DNA of 64,000 nt from contig NC_090290.1 of assembly GCF_037392515.1 (NCBI RefSeq), positions 31,083,753 to 31,147,752 on the forward strand. The letters run 5' to 3'. Made by a program: the position numbers and the translations under genes. Under the pieces are notes generated by a model. It saw nothing but the letters and a program-made list of their open reading frames with translations. It did no database searches and was not told the DNA's origin. The DNA is from Haliotis asinina (Eukaryota > Mollusca > Gastropoda > Lepetellida > Haliotidae). Within the stretch, counting starts at the first letter, position 1; each line of letters opens with the position of its first letter. Below, piece by piece: positions 9,939 through 22,400 of the stretch.

Positions 9939-10463
9939 GGGCACGGTGGGCAAGCTGTCTAAGGCGCCAGAGTACTAATACAGCGAGCTTGGAGATGCTG
10001 TGATCGAGCCCACCTGTGACCAGGTGTAAAAAACGTTGGAGTCAACTTTGTGTGCAGACTCTTTCAATGTTGTTACAACCCCTAGTGTGCAGTACACAAC
10101 CCTGTGCACTTAAAAGAACCCACGAATCCGTTGGTAGATGACCAGATGGTGGCCACACGAATATGTGCAAACACCTAGTTGTGGGTACAGCAAAGTGCGG
10201 TAATCAGGGAAAAAGTAGTATGAGTATCTGTCCCAGTCCACAAAGCTGTGTAATGGTTACCTCGTAAGGATGGGAAGGCCACATTAACTCGGTGTGCTTG
10301 GTAGGTTGCAAGAGTTGCAAGAGTTCTCCAGGGAGTTGAGATTAAAAATACCATGTGCCGTTGTGATGGACATCCAATGATCGAGGGAAAAACAAGGCGC
10401 CCTTGAGCAGTTGAACTAACTGGATATCGACACTATACAAATATCTAGTATACCGGCGTCTCC
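9939..10463 (+). mobile_element. tRNA-Leu-like SINE (unit 2)
   Basis: Same SINE as at 3411-3935, copied by the tandem duplication rather than by a separate insertion. Confidence 0.7.
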
Positions 10464-10677
10464 TATTCTTACAGTACTTACGGATATAGGCTGAAAAAAT
10501 AATACAAACAGTTCTTTTTGTATGTATGCTTGCTGTTTTTAAATGAAGAGATTCCCCCTCTAACATCCCGTTGCTCGAATCAGTGCAAAGTGCACAGCTG
10601 TCCTCTTGTAGAGGTCAGACGCGTAAATCTCAGCTGAGGAAAATAAGTTTTTATTTATGTTTTTATTTTATTTATGT

Positions 10678-13600
10678 TAACTGATTAGCAGCTTATGGTT
10701 GTGTAATCACAACCCATTTTCCCAAAACATCATTCGACCCAGTCGCAGGAAAGTACCGCCAATTAGCAATAATACTATTCCGGGCCCCAGTGGCCAAGCA
10801 GTGGAAAGTGAACCCTCTCGCAATCTCATGTCCGAACTTGTGGCCGAAGTGAAAAACCTGTGCCAAACTATGGACACTAGATTAGGTAATTTCAGGAACA
10901 AATAGATTCGTTCTATTAAGACGGTGCAGAAGACCAAACATATGGTAAATTTGATGAGGATGAAGAAAATTATTATATCGAACTGAGTCAGAACAAACCC
11001 CATGAAAGTTCACTGAGTGTAAGAACCGAAACCGGTTCTGTTGGATTTGCAAACCAGTTGCTTAACACACACCCTGTGCATGAGCTGGAAGTGGCTATGC
11101 CACCTTCCTGTGAAGAAAATGTGGAGGAGGTACGATTTTTGAGTGCTGTTCATTCTAAATTGCTGCTTGAGCAGTCGGATGGTGATCCCATCGACACAAA
11201 ATTGGCTGATTTGGTAACTGAACTCTTTGAGACAAAACCGGACGAATCGTCCTTATTGACAAAAATAAACTTGATCAAAAGGCCTGGAAATTGTGATGGG
11301 TCGAAAACTCCTGAGGTAAACAAACTTCTGTGGGACTCTATAAATCCTGGAACGAGATCTATGGACTGTAGAATGCAAAAAGTTCAAAATGGTGTGGTAA
11401 AAGCTGCCACATGTGTTGTTGCTACACTAGAAGTGCTGATGAAAAACAAGACAGATATCCCTCCTCCTGTCTACTCTGATATGGTGAACAAGTTATCAGA
11501 TGCATTGACTTTGACCTCCTATTCTGACAGGGAAATCGTTTAAAGATGAAAAGAACTCATATGAACGCATGTTCACCAAATGCACCCACTTCATGTGACT
11601 ATCTGTTTGGTGATGATATTGCTAAAAGTCTGAAAGACATGAATATGGCAAGTCATCTTGGAAAATCAATCAGCAGATAACCTCAGCAGAGGTTGTGGGT
11701 ATCGCAAGACTGCCCGCTATTTGCCTTATAACAACCAGTTTGGCCACGGAGTCAGAGGCCACGGTCATGGTTTCCCACCTGGATATCTTTTAGCCAGGGA
11801 CCCCAAAACAACAGAGGTTTCGAGAAGAAAAGAGGAGGGGGAAGAACTAGCAGTATTGACCCCTATGAGTGAGAGTGAGGATTCAGCTCAGGTAGGTCAG
11901 TGTCATTCCTCAAATGTAGAAGCTAACTTTAAAGCAGGTTTAATAGCTCTGTGTTTATCGGAGTGGGAGAACCTGGCCCATGACACATATTCTAGACATT
12001 GTTTCAAGACTGAAAACAGATATGATAAAAAACCCAAAGCAGTTTAAAGAGCCAAAACAAATCAATTTCAATAATCAAGAAGAGGAAATTGTTCTGAGAG
12101 ATAGTAAAGTCCTAAAAACACTTGGTGTCATTGAGCTGGCAGAAGAAATTGATGACCAATTTATGTCAAATATGTTCACTAGAAAGAAGAAAAATAACAA
12201 ATATTGTTTGATTTTGAATTTAAAGCAATTGGACAAGTTTATAGAGTACCATCACTTCAAAATGGAAAGCCTAAAAACAGTATTGCATTTGTTGAAAAAG
12301 AATATGTACATGGCATCAATTGATCTGACACATGCTTATTATTCAGTGAGTGTACATGAAGATCATAGGAAATATTTAAGGTTCAGATGGAATGGGTACT
12401 TGTACCAATTCACATGTATGCCAAATGGGTTAGCTTGTGCTCCTCGTATACTGTAAATCACAAAATTTTTGCATCATAATATTTTTGCGAGTGGCGACCA
12501 TCAGACATTTTTGCATCACAATATTTTTGCAACTTGCCCAATTCTCAAAACATAGTTTAGTTGGACAGTTTCAAAGCTTACTTGCATCTGAAAGTCTTAT
12601 CTGAAGTAAATCCAATCACATATTAAAGTTTGCCGCTAATCTTGAACACCATTTAGTGGAGTACTTCCGCATGTTTGCAATCAGTGATGTTTTCCTAAAA
12701 ACAACACTTGCTGCATAGGCCATATAAGCTTAAAACAGTTCAAAGGGATTAAATTAAATGGAATGACTCTAATAAATTGGCACTGATGAAGGACGAAGTC
12801 GGCAAAGATGTTGATCTCCAGATAAGTGTCATGAAAGCTATCCACGCCCGCTGGATTGTCTCTGCCTTTCAAACAGTCTCCAAGAAATGTGTGTTGCATG
12901 GGTGGCGCCTCTCTGGAGTATCGGACGTACTGATTGACTGACTTTTGTTCAGGTATCCATTGTTTGACATGTGACATGTGAGTACGAGTAATGCTAGTAA
13001 TTAGTCATTCTTTGCGTAATATATGTATTGTTTAGATCTACAGTTAATTTATATGAAGTGGTGAATTATAAAGCGCAGATAGGACAGGTTGTTTGCTGAT
13101 TATTCATTGCATTCCACCAGCAAATTGCGTCATGATATTTTTGCAAGCTTAAGTCAAAAATATCATGCTCGCAAAACTTTCGTGATTTACAGTATTGCAG
13201 TAAAGTTGCTTAAGCCAGTATTTTCACACTTGAGACTGCAAGGTAATCAAAGTATGGGGTATATTTGATGACACTTATACTCAGGGAGAGACAAGAACTG
13301 AATGCAAGGCATCGGTAGAAGACATGGCACTGGCAGGGTTGCTAAAAGATTTAGGCTTTACAATAAATCACGAAAAATCCAATTTTGAACCCTCAAGGAG
13401 AATGAAGTTCTTAGGCTTTATTCTAGATTCAGAAAATATGAAAATAGAATTACCAGATGATAAGGCAATACACATTGCCGAGACATGTTCATCAATTCTC
13501 AAGAATATTCATCACGCTATAAGAGATATAGCTAGCTAGACTACTAGGATTGATTGTCTTGTGTGTTTTCCTGCTGTAACGTTTGGTCCGCTATACTATA

Positions 13601-14218
13601 GATGTCTTGAAATGGAGAAGACAGCAGATCTAAAACAAAGCAAAGTTTCCAAACAATGCCTATTTCTTTGAAAGAGCTGACTATCAAGTTGGTATTGTTG
13701 ATGTCTTTGACAACTGCCCAGAGAGGTCAGACCTTACATTTATTAAGCATAAACAACATGACAGAGAAGGACTCTGACATTACTTTTCACTTGGTTGATT
13801 CAGTTAAGCAATCTAAGCCTGGAAGACTGGCAAAACCTTTGGTTCTGAAGAAGTATTCAGTGGACAAACGTGTGTGTGTTGTTCTGAGAGAATACATAAG
13901 AAGATTTAAGAGGTTCTGAGAAAAACTTTGCTAATTACATATATCAAACCATATATGCATCATGGGACACTGTTTCACGCTGGATTAAGACGGGCCTGAC
14001 TCAAGCAGGTACTGACACTAACGCATTTGCTGCTTACAGTACTTGGGCTGCAGCTACATAAACAGCATGGCAGGCCTCTGTGCCGATCAGAACAATACTT
14101 AAAAAAGCAGACTGGTCATCAGAGCATACATTTGCCTGTTTCTATGATGAGATGGTTGTTTCAAGAGATAATAGTTTTGTTGAAGCAATTCTGCAATGAG
14201 TTGTACTGAAGGGACTGA
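10678..14218 (+). mobile_element. DIRS-type retrotransposon relic (unit 2)
   Basis: Duplicate of the 4150-7690 element with the same gag (10699-12047), RT (11980-12448 and 13193-13538) and recombinase (13656-14218) remnants and the same disabling changes. That the breaks are shared shows the DIRS was already dead before the duplication. Confidence 0.82.
12451..13192. mobile_element. 742-bp MITE with TA flanks (unit 2)
   Basis: Copy of the MITE at 5923-6664; it differs at 12977 (T here, C at 6449). Confidence 0.82.
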
Positions 14219-15234
14219 CTGGTCTATGTACATGATGTATTGGATCAGTGATTTTGTAAAAGGGACAAAGTCTGCAAGTGAAATTTCTCTTCAATGAATG
14301 CTTAAACTTGTTTCGAGAAGTGTTTTATCGCACGTGTTATTTGCAAATGTACATTAAAGGAAAGGTGCATGTATTTTATTTGACAACTTATAGAATAGCT
14401 TTCTAGTACCACAGTTCTGAAGTTATCAGGCAATATGAAAACATACAATTACTGTCATGTATGTTTCATGAAAATAAAAGTCCTCATATGTTGTACCATG
14501 TTGCTTTTGATTTTTTATTTCTGACTTGAACTGGAAATCTGTTTATGAGTGAGCATCCATCTTTGAAGTCTCATGTAAGCGTGACTGTCACATGATTAGC
14601 TGATAGAATCTAAAAGTTAATCGCTGCATAATGAGAAAGTAACATTATTAGGTGTAAGGAAGGGGAAACTTGTCAGAAAGGGCGGGGAAAGGTTACGATT
14701 TATCCAAGTTGGTTAAAACTGACGAATATTCATTTCATTGCAACATTTTGATGATTCACAGACTTGGGCCACTTCCCAGTTATCGATCAATGATGTAAAC
14801 AACCGCTAAGTATCACGCATTGGCGATCTTGGCAGAAAATGTGTTTACCACGAGAATAGGAAACCTGTGAGAATAGGAGATATACATCCTATATACAATA
14901 GGTCCTATATACATCTATCTATATTAAGCATCTGGTATTCTGTAAGTGTAACTGTACCATATTTCTACAATTGGACATGAAATTCCAATGTAATAAAAGA
15001 CTTTGTCATGAGCGATTTTTGAAACTTAATTTGCATGTGTAAACAGCCATTGTTGGGCATGGTGTATTCTGATGTTATCACTTACAGCAATAATTGAGAG
15101 GCCACGATAATACTGAGATTTTGGAAACATAATTGCTCTGCAGTTCTGAAATTGACATGAAAGGCGACTATAAAATGATAACTTTATGACAGAAATATTT
15201 ACAAACATGGCACATTGTAACAATCAACACTTAC

Positions 15235-15397
15235 TCGTTTCCAGCAGATGATCTGGAACCTTCGTCTTCTTTCTTGGCTCCACAAGTTGAGCAGTGCTCA
15301 ATAATATATCCCGATTCATAATTGTTTCATCCCCAGAACTCATTTGAACAGAGACAGGCTTAGAGCCCGCTCTGACAGCTGCACCTAGAGTAGGCAT
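15235..15397 (-). CDS. Unidentified minus-strand first coding exon (unit 2 copy)
   Basis: Identical to 8707-8869: ATG at 15397 and a GTAAGT donor after 15235. It lies head to head with SEC22, the two start codons 843 bp apart, so the stretch between may be a shared divergent promoter. The product is not recognised and downstream exons were not found. Confidence 0.42.
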
Positions 15398-16240
15398 TAT
15401 GCTTGTGAAGTATTTGATGCAGTGAAATTGTGTTATTCATTCATGCTCGAGTAACACAAATGCGCAATGCGACTGACAGGAGCAGATATGCAAGCCGATA
15501 GCCATATTGTTTACCGAGGAACTATATTTCTGAGACTAAAAATATAGGCCACCACTTATGGCGTCAAAACTCGTCAATTAAATAACTTCGAGGACATGTT
15601 ATAATTTCGATCTCCCGCCTTTGAATTCAGTATACTAGCTAAACAGATAACAAATCAAAACATTTATCCTAAATATTGCGTATTAATCGCCGTATTTAGT
15701 TCCACGGTTGCCAAGGCTCTCTCCTACCCAGAGTTCCATGCGGCGAGCCAGTATAGTATGAGTGTAACTCATCCACATGATTCAATATGTTTGCAACAGA
15801 CCATACTCGCATTGCCATCCGGATTTGACATATCACCAAAGGAGATAAAATGAGTACATTGATGCTAATTTGAAATTATTGGATTTATTTCATAAGTAAC
15901 AAGTCCACTTCTTACTAACATCCTTCACAAATATCTAACAAGTTCTAAGAATATAATACGTGAGGACAGGAAGTAACTCTTCCCTTGAAAGGCTCGCTTT
16001 TCATTCCCTTCCTGTTATTATTTTTAAGCTATGTGCAACGTGACAAATATTTATGTTTCTTCGCGAACGTATTGCGTTGAAATCATCGAGACGAAGACAG
16101 GTTTTTGATACGGCATTATGATATTGACAGATCAAAAGTGAACCGAATACAACTATCCATTGAGGAAAACAGACAATCCTCGGCCAAAAGTGCCAACCAA
16201 ATAACTTTGCATGTCAGTGAATGTCAAATAGTCTCCAATT
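15398..16240. promoter_or_regulatory. Putative divergent promoter / SEC22 5' UTR
   Basis: 843 bp lie between the start codons of the unidentified minus-strand exon and SEC22. The duplication border at 15836 lies inside it. I see no convincing TATA box. An upstream ATG at 16031 opens a 25-codon frame that ends at 16108, before the SEC22 start, and could damp translation if it is in the mRNA. Promoter function is inferred from position. Confidence 0.4.
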
Positions 16241-16425
16241 ATGATTGGGTTTTCTATGATAACGAAAACCAGAGATGGCTTGCCTTTGTGTGGCACAACT
16301 GATATGAGAAGCGAAGACCAAAGTGAAGACTATCATTTAGCGTACAAAGATTTAAAATCAATCACAAAGCGACTTTCCAAATTCCCCGACAGATGTTCAT
16401 ATACGCCGAATTCATACTCGATACA
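16241..16425 (+). CDS. SEC22A: SEC22 exon 1
   Basis: Start at ATG 16241 (A at -3), chosen because it puts TRDGLPL about ten residues from the N-terminus, as in the family. A second in-frame ATG at 16256 is possible. Donor ACA/GTAAGT follows 16425; the last two bases (CA) are completed by T of exon 2 to give His. Confidence 0.9.
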
Positions 16426-19400
16426 GTAAGTTCTATTTCTGAATATGATACTTACACGGCACCGCATACAATTGCTATATATCAGGCTTGAAAAGTTTTA
16501 GGTGTTTTGTTGTTGTTGTGTTCCTTCAATGGGTGCTAGGGCCTCCGTGGTTTAGTGGTTACGGAGGGTCAGGGATTGGGAAAAGCAGGGGCCATAGACC
16601 ATTTTGCACATTAGAACTAAGTGGAGAGTTCATGTTTATCTTAGCATCTCGATGAACTAGACCTATAAAAACCCCTTAACCCCACTGATGCCGTAGGGAC
16701 ATATATGCCCTCCCTCTTCAACCTTGACTCTGAAGTCCAATAAAACTCGAAATATGTCTCATACACAAATATACTTCACAGTTTTGAAATCTACAGGTAA
16801 TTTCCTGTTTCATGATACAGGCTTTATCTTAAAGGTTGCCTATTTTCACGATATACAAAATCGCAATTCGCAGCGTTATTTGCTGTATATTTTGAAAAGT
16901 GAAAATCAGATAATTCCTGGGAGTACTGAATTTCAGAAATAAGATATTAATGATCACTGATATCAAGTTTTATAGTAACCACTAATGATGATTCTGAATC
17001 GTCGCCAGTGAACCCAGAATCGGTAGGGATGTTTTCGAAAATACACTTGCTGGAATGCTGAAGTGGGCTTTCTGCCATATTCGATAGTGTTTACAAAATC
17101 ACTTTTTGCAAGGGCTGGTATTGAGACGCCAATTACATCACATACATTTCATATTCAGCTGCGACAAATGCATCTTTGAATTCCACATACATCTTTGAAT
17201 CAAATGACAAATGGTCTTTGTCACCAATGCTAACGAACCAATGTGAAAATGAACACTGTGCCTGAAAGACTGCACTTGTTTGAAATGTGAACGAAAAAAA
17301 AATAATTCTGATTTGACACTACGTAGGATTTTCAAATTTCCTGACATCCAGCCGTCTAATCATTGCTTACAATAGCTCATTATGTTTAGAATATGATTGG
17401 GGAGAGTATCAAAGCAAGAATTGAAAAATGAAAACAGATACAATGCAACAATTTGAAAAATTCGTAAAAAACTCTCAAAGTTTACATGGAGAGTGACACC
17501 ATGACTGACACAAAAATCATGCAGAACAACAAAGGTGCTTATCAGCATTTCTGGCTTCTTCAGTTATTTACAATGTAAATGATAAAAACATATAACAATA
17601 CACAGATACTCAGAATAATTGTGATTACTTACGTCACACTTTTATGTACAAAAGATCCTAAAAATCAAGGAAAGAATCCTCGCAAAATCCTGTGTACCCT
17701 TGTCAGCGAAGCCGCCATGTTGAAAGAAATCAGTCATCGATAGTGTTATCACACATCACAATTGTTGTACATAGTAGTCAATTTCTTTGAGGTGAAGGTC
17801 AGTTGAACACACAATGGCCATATCATTCCGTTTGCACTTTCAGTATTGTGATGTATATTTTGCATATCGTTCAGATATTTTTTCATGTAACAAATTTCAG
17901 TATTTCATATATCTTGTTCAACATCATACCATATGTGGATATAAGGTATGTGTTTTTATTCTGTGAAAGCTTTTGATTGTTTGAATAATATTTACATGGG
18001 AAATTGACTAAGCAAGTGTACTTAAACCACATATTATGCCTGTACACAATTGTTAGAAGATCACACGTAGCCATTACTGCAACATGTGCTTTAGTTCCTG
18101 TGATGTACAATATTCAATACATTGGGACAAATATTGCAGTTTCGTATGAAGAGGTTATTAAACAGCGATTTAATTCAACCTTATAAGTTAATCTAATAAT
18201 AATAATGGAAATTATTTGTACATTTTATGAAATGTATAGGCACACATGTCTAAAGGAACTGTCTTGTTCATTTCATTTGTTAGTGTCGTTTTTACAGACA
18301 AAACAATTATGAAAATTGATTGACCATGTGTGAGTTTGTCAAAAACGTGTTATGATTCATTATCGTTGTTTTCGGCAATAAAGTCAATTCATATTCAATT
18401 TAAACATATTTTGATGGCAGGACATCTAACTCAAACAATATTTATGCGAAAATTGTTTAAAAATATATATGCCAGGTCATGGCTTAATTTGGACAAACCT
18501 TATATCCATATTCTAATTGTTCAATACTTAAAAGTCACATGCAGCCCAAAAACCAAACATAAATGAAACACAGTTATGACCTGTTCAAGATATATAAAAT
18601 GCATTGGTGATTGCGAAAAAACAAATAAACAGAATTCAGGCCCCCCTAAGTAATTGAAGGAATTACAGCAAATTTGAAGGAATTGCATCTCAAATGTAAA
18701 CAAACGCAGCCCACTCGCGAAACAATTGCAGCCATATCGTCAAATTAGCGGTAATAACCGAAACACATCGGCCATATCGGAAGCAATGTCGGTAATACTT
18801 GAAACACACTCGGCCGTCTTCGGAGATTTTTCGGCTCACATCCGTGATTTGTCGGTCGCGAACGGAAACTCACGCAGCAAAACATGGCGTTGTTAAAAGA
18901 AGCACCCGTCTCGGTGAGTTTTGTTTTTAGTTCCTACTATTACATTTTTATACTTATCCATCTTTGACCACCCTTGTTGAATGCGTTTAGGTATGAGGTT
19001 TTGTTGGAGCTATAGCTGATTTTTTTAGGAAAAGACTGTCACTGCAGAAGAGTGTCACAAGTCATGCCCCTGGAGGTTCAGATGTAAACAACAATGGATA
19101 AGTATAAAAATGTAATAGTAAGAACTAAAAAAAAACTCACCGAGACGGGTGCTTCTTCGAACGACGCCATGTTTTGCTGCGTGAGTTTCCAACAAATCAC
19201 GGAAGTGAGCCGAAAAATCTCCGAAGACGGCCGAGTGTGTTTCAAGTATTACCGACATTGCTTCCGATATGGCCGATGTGTTTCGGTTATTACCGCTAAT
19301 TTGCCGATATGGCTGCAATTGTTTCGCGAGTGGGCTGCGTTTGTTTACATTTGAGATGCAATTCCTTCAAATTTGCTGTAATTCCTTCAATTACTTAGGG

Positions 19401-22400
19401 GGGCCTGGAATTATAAGCATATAATCGGAAATCAAAAGTGTAATATTTTCTACTTGGGTTTGCCTCCCTCGAAACGAAGCAGCCACGATATCGAACCCAG
19501 TCAGTACCGCTGGGTCTGCAGTCAAGTGTAACAGGGTTTTCTCATATTCCACAGGTTCATTTGCCGATATGCTTAGCCGGCTCTTTGTTTACGGCTTGTA
19601 AGTCTTATAGGTTTTAAATTCTAAAAGTAAATGGTCAGTAATTGAAGTTGTGCATTGCATATTGTCATCAGCAGACAGGCAGGCAGACATATAGGTGTCA
19701 ATAAACCAGACATTGTGTTTTCTCTCTGACAGAGTCTGCTTATCACAGTCAACATGCTTTTTTATGTAACAAGTAGATTATTTACTTGTTTATGTACACA
19801 ACCAAGATTAGACTACTGCCCACGACCCCATACTCCAGGCAGGCATATTATTTCTCTGTGAACCTACTGTCTGCGCATGCGTTATGAGCACAGCGCAGCA
19901 TAGCTGTTGAAACCAGTTTTTCCCCCAGTGCTGGGGGAAAATTAGTGAATCGTTTGAACTCCCATTTTGCAGGGTTTTTTTCATCCCGTTTTATTTTTCA
20001 ACTTTATAGGGTGAATTGACATTGTTGATGATTTGTTTCAGTAAGTGCATACCAAAAGGTATTAGAATCTTCAAAGTTGTGTTTTACATTGCATGTGACA
20101 TTTAAAAAAGCCATCTCTGTGTACCTTTCATTGCATACTTGTGAAGAGAAATAATTACATAATCATAAGAAGAAAGGTTTATATCCTAAATGAATATTCA
20201 GTGAATATTCCTGTGTTGTGAAATTTTCATTTACGCTAGATTGATGCCAGATGCCAGATGCATGTGGTGCTCACAATAAGATACATAGTGAAATCTTCTG
20301 ATTGTTGATATATTCAGGACACTATCTTAATGTGAAACCGTTCATTTTATGTTTTGTCTAAAGAGTGTTGAATTCTGACACTGAAGCCGAGACCATTTAC
20401 ACATTCAGTGGAAATTAGGTGAGATATATACTATTCAGCAAACCAGTGTCAGTTTCTAAGAACTAAATTATGTATCAGATAGGGCCATCCAATGAGCTGT
20501 TATTTGCTTTCTCATGTAGTACATTGGCATCTTTTCTTATAAATTGTGAAACAACCAAAAGGTATCCACTCACACTGGAGAACTTTGTATCGGGATAGCT
20601 TGGATGACTGTGATTAAAACGTAACAACAATATACTGTACATATCCACAGCAAATTCTCTCCATGTGATATGAGTTACATCGACCTAATGTAAAGCATAA
20701 CAGAGTTATGCTCCCTTATCTCTATACGTGCATGGCCTCTCTGTGTTTGACATTGATGAAAATCCAATTTTGACGTTTATTGCGGTTCTTTTTTAATGTT
20801 GAGCGTATAACGTTATGCATTAGCTCATAAATCCGTTTCATATACACTTTTGTCGTTCAGACATCAGGCTGTGTTTTCTTTGCTCACTTTTCGTAACGAT
20901 GACAAATTTAAAAAATCGTATCAGAGTGTTTTTAAAAAACGGAGAAATTTACTGTTTTTTAACGCATACAAAGTTTTGGACAACATTCAGCAGTGTCTAT
21001 TTCTCAAACCCCTGAGGTAGTCGCAGTTATATTTATACCAACAGATAGGAAATTAAATATTCTACATTCTGTGTAATTTTATAGCTGCATGCAGACCCAG
21101 GACCACGCGAGTGCAATTCTCGCACAACATTCGCTTTTCAAACCTTGCAAAAATGTGTGCCTGAAAAAAAAACTCGGCATCCAAGGGGTTATGTCTGGGC
21201 CAGTACAAGCATCCGCATTTTGGTCAACATGTTCCCACTCTTTTGTAAACACAAGGGTTAAAATATTTGTTAAAAACCACTTGCCACCGGGCAAGTAACT
21301 TAAAAAAAGTAACTAGTCCCCACTAGTTTTCCACTTGCACTGATTTTTTGACACAATCATCAATTACACAATGTAAATGTGAAAGAATAACATGGTACTT
21401 CATGTTTATGTTGCGTGGAATATTTATTGAGAAGTAATACATGGCAAAGAAGGATATCTGAACTTTATTATCATAGTGAAATTTAGTAGCGAAATGTGAC
21501 AGTTTATTTGTAGTTTGAAACCATAAGTAGAACTTATCTAATAGCCCATGGACAAGTAAGGTACCATTATTTCACTGCCCGAAATGAAAACTGACTTGTC
21601 CTGGGCATTGGGCGAATGAATTTAACATCCCCTGAAACAGCTTGTTGATGATGCACCCAAGAGATCCCTGTGTAAGATTAATATGTTTCAAATGTACATA
21701 GTGTGAATCTTTGAAATGTACAATGAATAACTATTTGAAAAACCTGATACATGCATGTTTAAAGTGTAAAATGACTGAATTGTCAAAAAGTATATTGAAT
21801 GTTTAAAAAGTAATACATGTAGTTCCAGTGTGCAGGAGTATTTGATGAGTAAAACTGAGAAAAAAATAGTTTGATATGATCTCAAGTGGTTAGAGCACTC
21901 ACTCATCATGCTGTGATCTAGGTTCAATTCCCCATACTGGTACAATATGTGAAGCCCATTTTTGGTTTTCCAAGCTGTGATATTGCTGGAGTATTGCTAA
22001 AAGCAGTGTGAAACCAAACTCACCGTCTGAAGTTGTTAAACTTGACTTAGCCATGAAATAACAGGGTTAGGGCCATCCGTATCTTAGGAGTGATGTAGCT
22101 AATTACCCACTGGGTATGAATATAGATGAGTACAGATCATCTTGTATCCATTACAAACCACAGTGATTGATTGGATTGAGTAAGTCTTTGTGAAACATAT
22201 TGCCACTCACTCACTAACTCCCTGTAATGCGTGGTATCCTTCAGTGCAGGAGACTAAGGATGTGGCAGTTCAAAGTAAGTTAACCTTCAATATACAATGC
22301 CATTTAGAAAGTGGTCAAATGTAACTTCTATTATATTTGTGATCACACTTTTTCAGTAAAATACAGATTCATTTATTAGCTTAAACCAACACACAAAATC

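Larger units (their letters stand above)
9307..15836. repeat. Tandem duplication unit, copy 2 (6,528 bp plus 2 shared junction bases)
   Basis: Same content as copy 1 at +6,528. It ends at TATCAC (15831-15836), after which unique sequence (CAAAGGAG) begins, about 400 bp upstream of the SEC22 start codon. Copy 2 therefore sits between the transposon genes and SEC22, and its right part probably includes the native upstream region of SEC22. Confidence 0.95.

Noticed and set aside
16105..16302. 65-codon ORF overlapping SEC22 exon 1
   Set aside because: It is in another frame than the longin coding sequence and starts without an ATG.
19055..19354. Two opposed ORFs of 86-87 codons in the foldback element
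   Set aside because: They lie on the inverted-repeat arms and mirror each other; no protein family and no codon pattern supports a gene.
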